This document shows positions 6,327 to 13,658 of a stretch of DNA of 14,625 bases, one piece after another. Under the pieces are notes generated by a model, which worked only from the letters and a program-made list of their open reading frames with translations, did not search any database and was not told the DNA's origin. Numbering within the stretch: the first letter of the stretch is position 1; each line of letters starts with the position of its first letter. The stretch is taken from assembly GCA_023253495.1 (NCBI GenBank), contig JALRGF010000689.1, positions 1 through 14,625 of the forward strand, in the 5' to 3' direction. The translations under genes and the position numbers were made by a program. The DNA comes from Verrucomicrobiales bacterium. Its GTDB lineage: Bacteria > Verrucomicrobiota > Verrucomicrobiia > Verrucomicrobiales > V1-33.

Positions 6327-7838
6327 TCACGCGCCGAGGGCAGTGCGGATGCGGGTGGCCAGGCCGTTGTCGGGCTCGGAGGAGCCGCGCAAATAATGGA
6401 CGCTGGCGGCGAGGAAACGGTCGCGCCAGCCCGGAGCCAGAGCGTGGTAATCCTCAAGCACGGCGGAACTGAACTTGTAGTCGTGCGAGTTGGTGCCTTT
6501 GAGAAAAACCAGCCGGCGCGCCTCGGCCGCAAATGCCTGCGGGTCCGACCGGCCCTGCAGCCAGGCGAGCGCCTTGCGCGCGGCGGTTTCCCGGCTGGTG
6601 CCGATGTCATGGAAGATCTCGCCGAGGGCCTCCGGTCCGGTGGCGGCGGGAGCGAGCGGCTCGAGGGCGTCGATCGCCGTGCCGGCCGCCTTCGGGGCGC
6701 CGCGGAAGAGCGGAAGGAACGCGGCATTCTGCAGGAGGAGCAGCCGCCGGGTGGCGTCGTCACCGCACCGGTGCCAGGCGTAGTGGACGGCGTTGGTGAA
6801 GGTGGAGGCATGCAGCGAGACGATGCCCGGGTCGCGCATCATGAGTTCGCCGGAGGCGGCGAAAAGGGCGTCGAAGAGCGCCGCCGGGGAGATGCCGCGC
6901 CCGAGCAGGTCGACCACGGCGGCGCTGGCGTCGTCCGGCGCTCCGCCACGCAGGGCGTCGAGCAGGGCGCTGGTGGCTCCGGGGTCGCGCGTGCCCGTGG
7001 TCCAGCCGGGGCGGATGGCGGCCCAGCGGCCGAGGTTGGCGCGGAATGGCCGGTCGGCCGGCAGATCGGCATCGGCCGGGTTTTCGGTGGCGCCGCTGCG
7101 GTCGAGCAGGGCGTAGACGAGTGATCGGAGGACCGGCTCAGCGTGGTGCCACCCGATGACCTCAAGGGTGCGGAAGCTGTTGGCGACGTAGATTTCCTTG
7201 TGCCCGATGTCGCGGAAATCGCGGGCGCCGTAGCGGCAGAGCAGATCGAAAATCTCGTGGGCTCCGGCGCTGCGGACGAGGCCGGCGATGGCGGCGTCGG
7301 CCGCCGGTTCGTCCCAGCGGTCGAGCGCCTCGATCAGCGCGGCGCGCGCCTTTTCCGGCGGGGGCACGGCCTTTTCATCGACCGGGCCCATGGTCCAGTC
7401 GCCCTCCCGGACATCGGCGGTCTGAGAACTTTTGAATTGATCGATGGCCCAGAAAAGCGGGAGCCAGCGGTCGGTGTCGGCCGCCGCCAGGCTGGCGAGG
7501 TGGGCCGAGTGGACGACGAGCACGGCATGGAACTTGAAACCGACCGGACGCGGCTGGATCGAGCGCACGCCGGCGAGCAGCAGTGCGGCCAGCAGCTCGC
7601 GGTAGCTCAGGCCGCGCTTGAGGCGGGCCGCGACTTCCTCGAGCACGCGGTCGCGGGGAGTGTCTTCCAGCAGACGCACCAGCGGTTCGACTTCCCTCTC
7701 CAGCCGCACCCCGCGCGGGTCCGGCGCCGCTTCTTCCGCCGACACCGGCTGCAGGCGGGAAAGAAAGTCCAGACTGCCGAATCCGGCCATGGATCCGCCG
7801 AGCAGGGATGAACGGAGCAGGGCGCGGCGGGTAGTCAT
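6327..7838 (-). CDS. Tat-secreted protein of unknown function, two His-rich repeats
   Basis: The 503-residue product begins TTRRALLRSSLLGG, a twin-arginine signal, with a likely cleavage near residue 34 (PVSAEE). Tat export usually means folding, often with a cofactor, before export. The mature part looks all-helical and rich in His: 104, 110, 113, 194, 213, 231, 232, 343, 352, 356, 410, 452, 465 and 481. Residues of about 68-245 and 310-490 appear to be related halves: H104-x8-H113 matches H343-x8-H352, and GHKEIYVANSF (212-222) matches SHDYKFSSAVL (451-461). The style recalls uncharacterised planctomycete/verrucomicrobial Tat proteins. No enzyme family is assigned; metal or heme binding is inference. 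The ATG at 7838 was chosen for the signal; upstream ATGs in frame (7862, 7865) would lengthen the n-region. Confidence 0.8.
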   Translation of the reverse strand: MTTRRALLRSSLLGGSMAGFGSLDFLSRLQPVSAEEAAPDPRGVRLEREVEPLVRLLEDTPRDRVLEEVAARLKRGLSYRELLAALLLAGVRSIQPRPVGFKFHAVLVVHSAHLASLAAADTDRWLPLFWAIDQFKSSQTADVREGDWTMGPVDEKAVPPPEKARAALIEALDRWDEPAADAAIAGLVRSAGAHEIFDLLCRYGARDFRDIGHKEIYVANSFRTLEVIGWHHAEPVLRSLVYALLDRSGATENPADADLPADRPFRANLGRWAAIRPGWTTGTRDPGATSALLDALRGGAPDDASAAVVDLLGRGISPAALFDALFAASGELMMRDPGIVSLHASTFTNAVHYAWHRCGDDATRRLLLLQNAAFLPLFRGAPKAAGTAIDALEPLAPAATGPEALGEIFHDIGTSRETAARKALAWLQGRSDPQAFAAEARRLVFLKGTNSHDYKFSSAVLEDYHALAPGWRDRFLAASVHYLRGSSEPDNGLATRIRTALGA

Positions 7839-7849
7839 GGGAACAGGCG

Positions 7850-7863
7850 GATGAGCTCTCATC
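7850..7863. promoter_or_regulatory. short inverted repeat in divergent region
   Basis: GATGAG and CTCATC flank a 2-base CT centre (7850-7863), 12 bases upstream of the Tat-protein start and about 130 bases upstream of the deacetylase start. It lies in the only region from which both genes can be transcribed, so it could be an operator. At this size it could also be chance. Confidence 0.3.
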
Positions 7864-7992
7864 ATGAACGGTCTTCCGGGGGATTCAACCGCCGCCGGCA
7901 CCTCACCCGAGAACCCGCTTTCGCCGGGGCCGGATCGCGTGTATTCTTCTTCCTCAGGACACGATTTCCCCTGGCTCGCATTTCCCCCACCC

Positions 7993-8850
7993 ATGATGAA
8001 CCGACGCACATCCCTGCTGGGACTGGCGACAATGGCCGCGTATGGCCTGACGTCGTGCTCGCTCAGCAAACAGGCACCGGCCACCAGACGCCGGCCGGCC
8101 GCTTCCGGGCCACGCCCGCAGCCGCCGCCGGCTCCCCGCCCGCTGCCTCCCGGTGCCGCCGCCTCGGTCCCCACCGCGATCACCGGTCCGACGCGCACCG
8201 TGTACACCACCTGCCGCGTGCCCGGGCCGTATGTGGCGCTGACCTTTGATGACGGACCGGACCCCGAGGACACCCCGCGCCTGCTCAACATCCTCCGGCA
8301 GCGCAACGTCAAGGCCACCTTCTTCGTCATCGGGCGCAATGTGCGTGCCTTCCCGCGCATCGTCGAGCGCGCCCATGCCGAGGGCCACGAGCTGGCCAAC
8401 CACAGCATGACCCACCCGACGCTCAGCAAGCTGGGTGATGCCGCCGTGGCCCGCGAACTCAACGGATGCTCCAAGGCCATTGCCGATGCGCTCGGCGGCC
8501 ACCGTCCCCAGGTCTTCCGTCCGCCCTACGGTGCCTTCACCAGCCGCCAGAAGGAATGGGCCCACCGCGAATTCGGTCTGCCGTCGATCCTCTGGTCGGT
8601 TGATCCCCTCGACTGGAAAATTCGCAACAGCACCCATGTTTCCAATGCCCTGATCCGCGGCGCCTCCAACGGCGGGATCCTGCTCGCTCATGACATTCAC
8701 CCGACCACCGTGGCCGCCATGCCGGCGGTGGTCGACACCCTGCTCGCCCGCGGCTACCAGTTTGTGACCATGGGTCAGTTGATCAACATGGAGAATGGCG
8801 CCGGGGCACCGCCTCCGGTGCTGCTCCGGTTCACGGCGGGCAGCATGTGA
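7993..8850 (+). CDS. polysaccharide deacetylase (CE4/NodB) lipoprotein
   Basis: The 285-residue product starts with an Arg-rich signal and an LTSC lipobox with Cys22, so it is probably a lipid-anchored envelope protein. A Pro/Arg/Ala-rich linker (about 28-65) leads to a complete NodB domain: TFDDGPD with Asp86 (base) and Asp87 (metal), HSMTH with His137 and His141 (metal), RPPYG (176-180), DPLDW (204-208) and LAHDIHP with catalytic His236. CE4 enzymes remove N- or O-acetyl groups from peptidoglycan, chitin oligomers or xylan using a divalent metal. Overlap with dacB makes peptidoglycan the likeliest substrate. The ATG at 7993 follows a CCCCCACCC leader; the immediately following ATG (7996) is equally possible. 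TATTCT at 7942-7947 could be a -10 element. Confidence 0.93.
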   Translation: MMNRRTSLLGLATMAAYGLTSCSLSKQAPATRRRPAASGPRPQPPPAPRPLPPGAAASVPTAITGPTRTVYTTCRVPGPYVALTFDDGPDPEDTPRLLNILRQRNVKATFFVIGRNVRAFPRIVERAHAEGHELANHSMTHPTLSKLGDAAVARELNGCSKAIADALGGHRPQVFRPPYGAFTSRQKEWAHREFGLPSILWSVDPLDWKIRNSTHVSNALIRGASNGGILLAHDIHPTTVAAMPAVVDTLLARGYQFVTMGQLINMENGAGAPPPVLLRFTAGSM

Positions 8851-10319
8851 GGCTGCAGTCGATGGTTCTCCGGGCCGGCACTCAGGTGGTGGCCGCCGCA
8901 CTGATGGCCGCGGTCAGCGCTCCGCTGGCCTGCGGCGACAGCAAGCCACCCGCCGCCGTCGCCCGCATCCGTCAGGCGGTCAACGCGCTGGCGGCCGCTC
9001 CGACGGTGGCGTCCGGAACGGTCGGGTTTTATCTGGCTGCGCTTGACGCTCCCGGGCGTCCGCTGGTCCAGCGCAACCCGCGTCAGAGTTTCGTCCCGGC
9101 CTCAACCCTCAAGACGGTCACCACGGCAACCGCCCTTGAGCGGCTCGGCCCGGAGTTCGTCTTTGAAACCCGGGTCACCTGGCATCCATCGACCGGCGAC
9201 GTGGTCATCCGGGGGTCGGGGGACCCGACGCTCGGGCGTGGCGGGTGGGACGACCTGTTCGGAAGCTGGCTCGACGGCCTGCGCGCGCTCGGGGTCACGG
9301 AAATCCGCGGGCGCGTGGTGGCGGATGAATCGGCCTGGGAGACGCAGGAGGTGCCTGACGGGTGGACGTGGCAGGACATCGGCAATTATTACGCCCCGCC
9401 GCTCACGCCACTGGCTTTTCACGACAATGAATTCCGTCTCTGGTTCCGCCTGCGCGGTGCGCCCGGGGAGCCGGCCGGCCTGTACGACGCCGAGCCATGG
9501 CCGGACGGCCTGCGGCTCGTTGACGAGCTGCGCATCGGGGTGCCCGGCAGCGGTGACGAGGCCTATGCTTTCGGGGCTCCGGGGGCCGGTCGTTATGTGG
9601 TGCGCGGCACACTGGCGGCGGATGCCGGCAAGGAATTCATCCGGGTGGCGCTGCCCGATCCGGCTTTGTTCTGCGCGCAGGCATGGGGGCGCTTTCTGCA
9701 GACGCGCGGGGTGCCGGTCCACGGTGCTGCCACCACCACCCGACGCCTCGCCGCCAGCGGGGCTTCCACCGGTTTTCCGGACGGCCGGACGGTCGCCGTC
9801 CACCGCTCCGTTCCGCTGCGCGACCTGCTCGTGCCGGTCAACCACAGGTCGCTGAACCTCGATTGTGAATGCCTGCTGCGCACGCTCGGCGGCGGCCGCA
9901 GCCGCGACGGCCTGGCCGCCGTCCGCGCTCACTGGGCGGCCCGCAATCTGCCGCTGGCCGGGTATGAGCAGACGGACGGCTCCGGCCTCTCCCGCACCAA
10001 CATGATCACGCCGGAACTGCTCGCCCGCATCACGGCTGCGGCGATCGCCGGGCCGCACGGCGAAGATTTTCTGGCTTCGCTGCCCGAGCTTGGCACCCCG
10101 GAGAGCACCCTGCGCCGCCTGCCCGCGTCCCGCCAGGGCGCCACCCTGCGTGCCAAAAGCGGAAGCCTCGAACGCGTCAGCGCCTACACCGGTCACCTCC
10201 GTGCCGCCGGTGGCCGCAGGTATGTTTTTTCTCTGTTCGTCAACAACTACGACGGGCCGTACTGGCGGCATGCCGGGCCGGGGATTCTGGCGGTTTTTGA
10301 GGCGCTGGCGGGATTGTGA
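8847..10319 (+). CDS. dacB: D-alanyl-D-alanine carboxypeptidase/endopeptidase (PBP4, peptidase S13)
   Basis: The 490-residue product is a class C low-molecular-weight penicillin-binding protein, near the E. coli DacB length (477). It trims the terminal D-Ala of peptidoglycan stem peptides and may cut cross-links in the periplasm. The three active-site motifs are clear: SxxK as Ser86-Thr-Leu-Lys89, SxN as Ser335-Leu-Asn337, and KTG-like Lys437-Ser438-Gly439. GSGDPTLG and DGSGLSRTN are further family blocks. A signal peptide occupies about residues 1-30. The GTG start at 8847 overlaps the deacetylase stop (GTGA), suggesting translational coupling; ATG 8862 is the alternative and still gives a signal peptide. 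Confidence 0.94.
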   Translation: MRLQSMVLRAGTQVVAAALMAAVSAPLACGDSKPPAAVARIRQAVNALAAAPTVASGTVGFYLAALDAPGRPLVQRNPRQSFVPASTLKTVTTATALERLGPEFVFETRVTWHPSTGDVVIRGSGDPTLGRGGWDDLFGSWLDGLRALGVTEIRGRVVADESAWETQEVPDGWTWQDIGNYYAPPLTPLAFHDNEFRLWFRLRGAPGEPAGLYDAEPWPDGLRLVDELRIGVPGSGDEAYAFGAPGAGRYVVRGTLAADAGKEFIRVALPDPALFCAQAWGRFLQTRGVPVHGAATTTRRLAASGASTGFPDGRTVAVHRSVPLRDLLVPVNHRSLNLDCECLLRTLGGGRSRDGLAAVRAHWAARNLPLAGYEQTDGSGLSRTNMITPELLARITAAAIAGPHGEDFLASLPELGTPESTLRRLPASRQGATLRAKSGSLERVSAYTGHLRAAGGRRYVFSLFVNNYDGPYWRHAGPGILAVFEALAGL

Positions 10320-10364
10320 GAGACGGGGAAAGAGGGAGGTGGCGGACGGGAGGCCTCCGTGGGT

Positions 10365-10380
10365 GCGAGCGGCAGCTCGC
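10365..10380 (+). terminator. possible terminator hairpin after dacB
   Basis: A 6-bp perfect stem GCGAGC/GCTCGC with a GGCA loop lies 45 bases after the dacB stop. A second palindromic block, GGAGGCCTCC, lies just upstream (10349-10358). No T-run follows directly. These may terminate the deacetylase-dacB transcript, or be a dispersed intergenic palindrome. Confidence 0.4.
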
Positions 10381-10452
10381 CCTCGGGGAATTTCTTTTCG
10401 GCCACGGTGCAAAACGCGGCTGACAGCGCGCCGGGCGGCGCCATTTTCCGGA

Positions 10453-10701
10453 ATGACGATTCCGAAAATCTATGTCAAAACCGGGTGTCCCTGGTGCGAG
10501 GAAGTCCTCGAATTCATGGACGCCAAGGGCCTGGCGTATGCCGAGGTCGTGGTCAGCGGAAACCGCGAGGCCATGGATGAAATGATCGCGCTTTCAGGCC
10601 AGAGCAAGGCGCCGACGATGGACTGGGACGGCGAGGTGCTGGCGGATTTCGGGGTGGACGAGCTGGTGCCGTTTCTGCGGGCGCGGGGCGTGGCGGTGTG
10701 A
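10453..10701 (+). CDS. glutaredoxin-like thiol-disulfide oxidoreductase
   Basis: This 82-residue single-domain thioredoxin-fold protein has the redox motif Cys12-Pro-Trp-Cys15 after a first beta strand (PKIYVKTG), the KAPTM segment carrying the cis-Pro position, and a C-terminal ADFGVDELVPFL helix like the glutathione-binding GG-DEL region of glutaredoxins. It would act as a cytoplasmic dithiol reductant; glutathione versus thioredoxin reductase as donor cannot be decided. The frame is open far upstream, overlapping dacB, but the family N-terminus fixes the ATG at 10453, with no Shine-Dalgarno. The TrhO fusion gene starts 17 bases downstream on the same strand. Confidence 0.88.
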   Translation: MTIPKIYVKTGCPWCEEVLEFMDAKGLAYAEVVVSGNREAMDEMIALSGQSKAPTMDWDGEVLADFGVDELVPFLRARGVAV

Positions 10702-10705
10702 GGTC

Positions 10706-10711
10706 GGGAGG
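10706..10711 (+). promoter_or_regulatory. Shine-Dalgarno site GGGAGG for the TrhO-RluA gene
   Basis: GGGAGG sits 7 bases before the ATG at 10719. It decides that start over the GTG at 10698, which would overlap the glutaredoxin stop. It is the only clear Shine-Dalgarno site before a gene in this window. Confidence 0.7.
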
Positions 10712-10718
10712 CGGGCGC

Positions 10719-12542
10719 ATGGGGATTCTCAATCTGGCGGCCTACCGGTTTGCACCGTTGTCCGGCGACCTGAAGCCGCTGCGTGAGCGGCTGCGGGCGC
10801 GGGGTCAGGTGCTGGGGTTGCGCGGCACGGTGCTGCTGGCCGCGGAAGGGGTGAATCTGTTTGTGGCGGGGCCGGAGGCGGCGGCGCGGGCGTTTCTCGA
10901 TGAGATCCGCGGGTTGCCGGGATTTGAGGCGATGGAGGCCAAGGAAAGCTGGAGTGAGGCGCAGCCGTTCCGGCGCATGCTGGTGCGGATCAAGCGCGAG
11001 ATCATCGCGTTCGGCGTGGAGGGCGTGGATCCGGCGCGGCAGCCGTCGCGCAAGATCGCGCCGCGCGAGCTCAAACGCTGGCTCGACGAAGGCCGGCCGG
11101 TCACTCTGCTCGACACCCGCAACGACTACGAGGTGCGCCTCGGTACCTTCCGCGGGGCGCTGGTGCCGCCGCTCACCCATTTCCGCGAGTTTCCGGAAGC
11201 GGTGCGGCGCTTGCCGGAGGACCTGAAGGACCAGCCGATCGTGATGTTCTGCACCGGAGGCATCCGCTGCGAAAAAGCCGGGCCTTTCATGGAGCGCGAA
11301 GGGTTTCGCGAGGTGTGGCAGCTCGACGGCGGGATCCTGCGGTACTTCGAGGAGGTTGGCGGGGCCCACTACGACGGCGAATGCTTCGTCTTCGACCAGC
11401 GCACCGGCCTCGATCCCGCGCTCGCCGAAACCCCGACCACCACCTGCTGGCAGTGTCAGGCGCCGCTCAGCCCGGAGGAGCAGGCGTCGCCGCTCTACCG
11501 CCCGGGGGTCGGGTGCCCGCACTGCCACCGCGGGCCGGAAGAGGCGATGGCGGAGCGGTTGGCGGTGCGCCAGGCCGCCTTCGAGGCCGCGGCCACACCG
11601 CTGCCGGGCAGCGTGCCGTATGACAGTTTCCGCCCCATGACCGTGCCGGCGGCTTGCGACGGCTTGACGGTGCGGGAATTTCTGGCGCGGTGTTTTCCGC
11701 ATGTGCCGGCGGCCGAGTGGGACGCGATGATGGCCCGCGGCGACCTCGTCGGGCCGGAGCAGGCGCCCGCCCCGGTCACCGCCGAACGCCGGGTGCGCGC
11801 CGGTGACCGGCTCCGGCAGCGGCTCGCCCGCCTCACCGAACCACCGGTCAACGCCGCGGTGCGCGTGCTCCACGAGGACGACGCCCTCATCGTGCTCGAC
11901 AAACCCGCGCCCCTGCCGATGCACCCGGGCGGCCGCTTCAACCGCAATTCCCTGCAGTTCCTGCTGGAACGCGTCTACGCCCCGGAAAAACCACGTCCCG
12001 CCCACCGCCTCGACGCCAATACCTCCGGCGTGCTTGTGGTCTGCCGCACCCGCAGCATGGCCGCCCGCGTTCAGCCGCAGTTCGCCCGCCGGTCAGTCGA
12101 AAAAGTGTACCTCGCCCGCGTGCACGGCCACCCGGCCGACGACCGCTTTTTCTGCACCGCCCCGATCTCCGCGGTGCCGGGTGAGGCCGGGTCGCGCTCG
12201 ACTGCGGATGGCGGCGACATCATGCATGACGCCTTCACCGAGTTCACCGTCCTCCGCCGCTACCCCGACGGCACCGCGCTGGTCGAGGCGCGCCCGCTCA
12301 CCGGCCGCACCAATCAGATCCGCCTCCACCTCCGCCACCTCGGACACCCGGTCGTCGGCGACCCGGTCTACGGCCGCGAATCAGACGAGCCGGAATCACG
12401 CGCGCCCGCCACCCAGACGCTCGATCCGGCGGCCCCCCCGCTCTGCCTGCACGCGTGGCGCGTCACGCTCGACCACCCGGTTTCCGGGGAGCGCCGGACG
12501 TTCGAGGCACCAGCTCCTGTGTGGGCGGAGCTTGAGCCGTGA
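10719..12542 (+). CDS. trhO: fusion: TrhO-type rhodanese (tRNA U34 hydroxylation) + RluA-family pseudouridine synthase
   Basis: The 607-residue product joins two RNA-modifying enzymes. Residues 1-290 follow TrhO (E. coli YceA, about 350 residues): an N-terminal domain (LNLAAYRFAPL, AAEGVNLFVAG), a rhodanese domain from LLDTRNDYEVRLGTFRGA to LDGGILRYFE with Cys178 and Cys184 in FCTGGIRC, and a CxxC pair (Cys243/246 and Cys266/269) likely binding zinc. TrhO makes 5-hydroxyuridine at tRNA position 34. Residues 316-366 look like an S4 RNA-binding domain, and about 375-590 are an RluA catalytic domain with HRLDANTSG and catalytic Asp432, then GRTNQIRLH. Its RNA target (rRNA or tRNA) is unknown. 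Both active sites look intact and the frame is continuous, so this is a real fusion rather than a missed stop. It probably shares a transcript with the glutaredoxin gene. Confidence 0.92.
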   Translation: MGILNLAAYRFAPLSGDLKPLRERLRARGQVLGLRGTVLLAAEGVNLFVAGPEAAARAFLDEIRGLPGFEAMEAKESWSEAQPFRRMLVRIKREIIAFGVEGVDPARQPSRKIAPRELKRWLDEGRPVTLLDTRNDYEVRLGTFRGALVPPLTHFREFPEAVRRLPEDLKDQPIVMFCTGGIRCEKAGPFMEREGFREVWQLDGGILRYFEEVGGAHYDGECFVFDQRTGLDPALAETPTTTCWQCQAPLSPEEQASPLYRPGVGCPHCHRGPEEAMAERLAVRQAAFEAAATPLPGSVPYDSFRPMTVPAACDGLTVREFLARCFPHVPAAEWDAMMARGDLVGPEQAPAPVTAERRVRAGDRLRQRLARLTEPPVNAAVRVLHEDDALIVLDKPAPLPMHPGGRFNRNSLQFLLERVYAPEKPRPAHRLDANTSGVLVVCRTRSMAARVQPQFARRSVEKVYLARVHGHPADDRFFCTAPISAVPGEAGSRSTADGGDIMHDAFTEFTVLRRYPDGTALVEARPLTGRTNQIRLHLRHLGHPVVGDPVYGRESDEPESRAPATQTLDPAAPPLCLHAWRVTLDHPVSGERRTFEAPAPVWAELEP

Positions 12543-12779
12543 CCCGGAGCCGGGCGCCGCTGGCACCAGGTGGCACACGTGTCCCTTGACGGGGACAGTG
12601 CTTCCGGAGGGGCCCCCGCCCGGGACGCGATTGTATCATTTCTTTGCCGGCGAGTGTATTCCGGGTCGGGCGCCGGGTGTGGTAAAAATTTTTTCCTGTG
12701 AATGGTGACACCCGGAGCGACGCCCTGCACCGGTGCCGCCGCCATCCACCCGCCTCGCAGCCCCCGGATCCAGACCCCC
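12543..12779. other. intergenic region before the sugar genes with promoter-like patch
   Basis: The first half is GC-rich and carries a hairpin (listed separately). The second half, 12631-12702, is far more AT-rich than the rest of the window and includes GGTAAAAATTTTTTCC at 12681-12696. TGG followed by TAAAAA at 12683-12688 resembles an extended -10, without a good -35 at the expected distance. This is the most likely promoter site for the downstream isomerase and oxidoreductase genes. No protein-coding signal was seen here. Confidence 0.4.
12576..12600 (+). terminator. possible terminator hairpin after the TrhO-RluA gene
   Basis: CAC plus TGTCCC (12576-12578, 12580-12585, one bulged G at 12579) pairs with GGGACAGTG (12592-12600) around a 6-base TTGACG loop, 33 bases after the stop. 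No T-run follows. It could terminate the upstream transcript or be a dispersed repeat of this genome. Confidence 0.45.
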
Positions 12780-13640
12780 ATGAAAGTCGGCATCGACAGT
12801 TATTGTTACCATCGGTTTTTCGGTGAGGTGTACCCGACGCAGCGACCGGCGGCCGTTCCGTACACGATGGAGTCATTTCTGGACCGGGCGCGGGATCTCG
12901 GGTGCGACGGGGTCTCGCTGGAATCGTGTTTTTTTCCGGAGTTCGGCGAAGCGTATCTGACGCGGCTGCGCGGGCGGCTGGACGCGCTCGGGTTTGACCG
13001 GGTCTATGCGTGGGGGCATCCGGATGGTCTGGAGGCCGGTGGCAGCCTGGCGGCGAAGGACGAGATGCTGGCGCACATCGAGCATGCGCGGCTGATCGGG
13101 GCACCGGTGATGCGGGTGGTCGGGAGCAGCCTGATGTTCCGCTTCCAGCCCCACGAACCCCAGCTGAAAATCCTCGCCGAATGGTTCAAGGAAGCGACCG
13201 ACCGGGCCGCCCGGCACGGCATCCGCCTCGCCGTGGAAAACCACATCGATTACAACTCGGAAGAAATCCTCTGGTTGATCGAGCAGGTCGGGTCGGAGTA
13301 CTTCGGGATCAATCTGGACACGGCGAATTTCCTGCGGGTGCTGGACGATCCGCTGGAGGCGACGCGCAAGCTCGCCGGGCATGTCCTGGCCACGCATGTC
13401 AAGGACGTGCGGCCGGTCAAGGGGGTGAATGCGCGCGAGTGGTGCTATTTCGCCTGCGTCGCCGCGGGCGAAGGGCTGGTGGAAATCGACGCGATCGCCC
13501 AGGTGCTCAAGGACGCCGGCTACACCGGGTTCCTCGCCTTCGAAACCGACATGCCCCACCCCGACTACGAAGGCCGTGAGGAGGAAATGGTCGAGAAAAG
13601 CGTGCGCTACCTCAAGAACGTCGCCGCCGGCCTGCTTTGA
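12780..13640 (+). CDS. sugar phosphate isomerase/epimerase (xylose isomerase-like TIM barrel)
   Basis: The 286-residue product has the AP endonuclease 2/xylose isomerase-like TIM-barrel fold. Metal-ligand positions are visible: Glu143 in AVENH (with His145), Asp170 in NLDTAN, His196 in THVKD, and Glu245 in FETD. Members isomerise or epimerise sugars, keto-sugars or inositols such as 2-keto-myo-inositol, and are very often paired with a Gfo/Idh/MocA dehydrogenase, as here. The exact substrate is unknown. The frame is open to 12702, but MKVGIDSYCYHRF is a typical family start, so ATG 12780 is preferred; it sits right behind CCCCC with no Shine-Dalgarno. The next gene starts 18 bases after its stop, indicating an operon. 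Confidence 0.9.
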   Translation: MKVGIDSYCYHRFFGEVYPTQRPAAVPYTMESFLDRARDLGCDGVSLESCFFPEFGEAYLTRLRGRLDALGFDRVYAWGHPDGLEAGGSLAAKDEMLAHIEHARLIGAPVMRVVGSSLMFRFQPHEPQLKILAEWFKEATDRAARHGIRLAVENHIDYNSEEILWLIEQVGSEYFGINLDTANFLRVLDDPLEATRKLAGHVLATHVKDVRPVKGVNAREWCYFACVAAGEGLVEIDAIAQVLKDAGYTGFLAFETDMPHPDYEGREEEMVEKSVRYLKNVAAGLL

Positions 13641-13658
13641 TCCGAACCGACCCCCGCC

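Noticed and set aside
7864..7992. Upstream start for the deacetylase at 7864
   Set aside because: It would put about 43 residues before the lipobox signal peptide; the start at 7993 places the signal at the N-terminus.
7839..8480. N-terminal extension of the Tat protein to 8480
   Set aside because: The extension overlaps the deacetylase gene antisense and would bury the twin-arginine signal in the middle of the protein.
10090..10452. Long upstream extension of the glutaredoxin frame
   Set aside because: It overlaps dacB in another frame and precedes the normal N-terminus of the single-domain glutaredoxin fold.
12702..12779. Upstream ATG at 12702 as isomerase start
   Set aside because: It adds 26 Pro/Ala-rich residues before the typical MKVGIDSY start and falls within the AT-rich promoter-like region.
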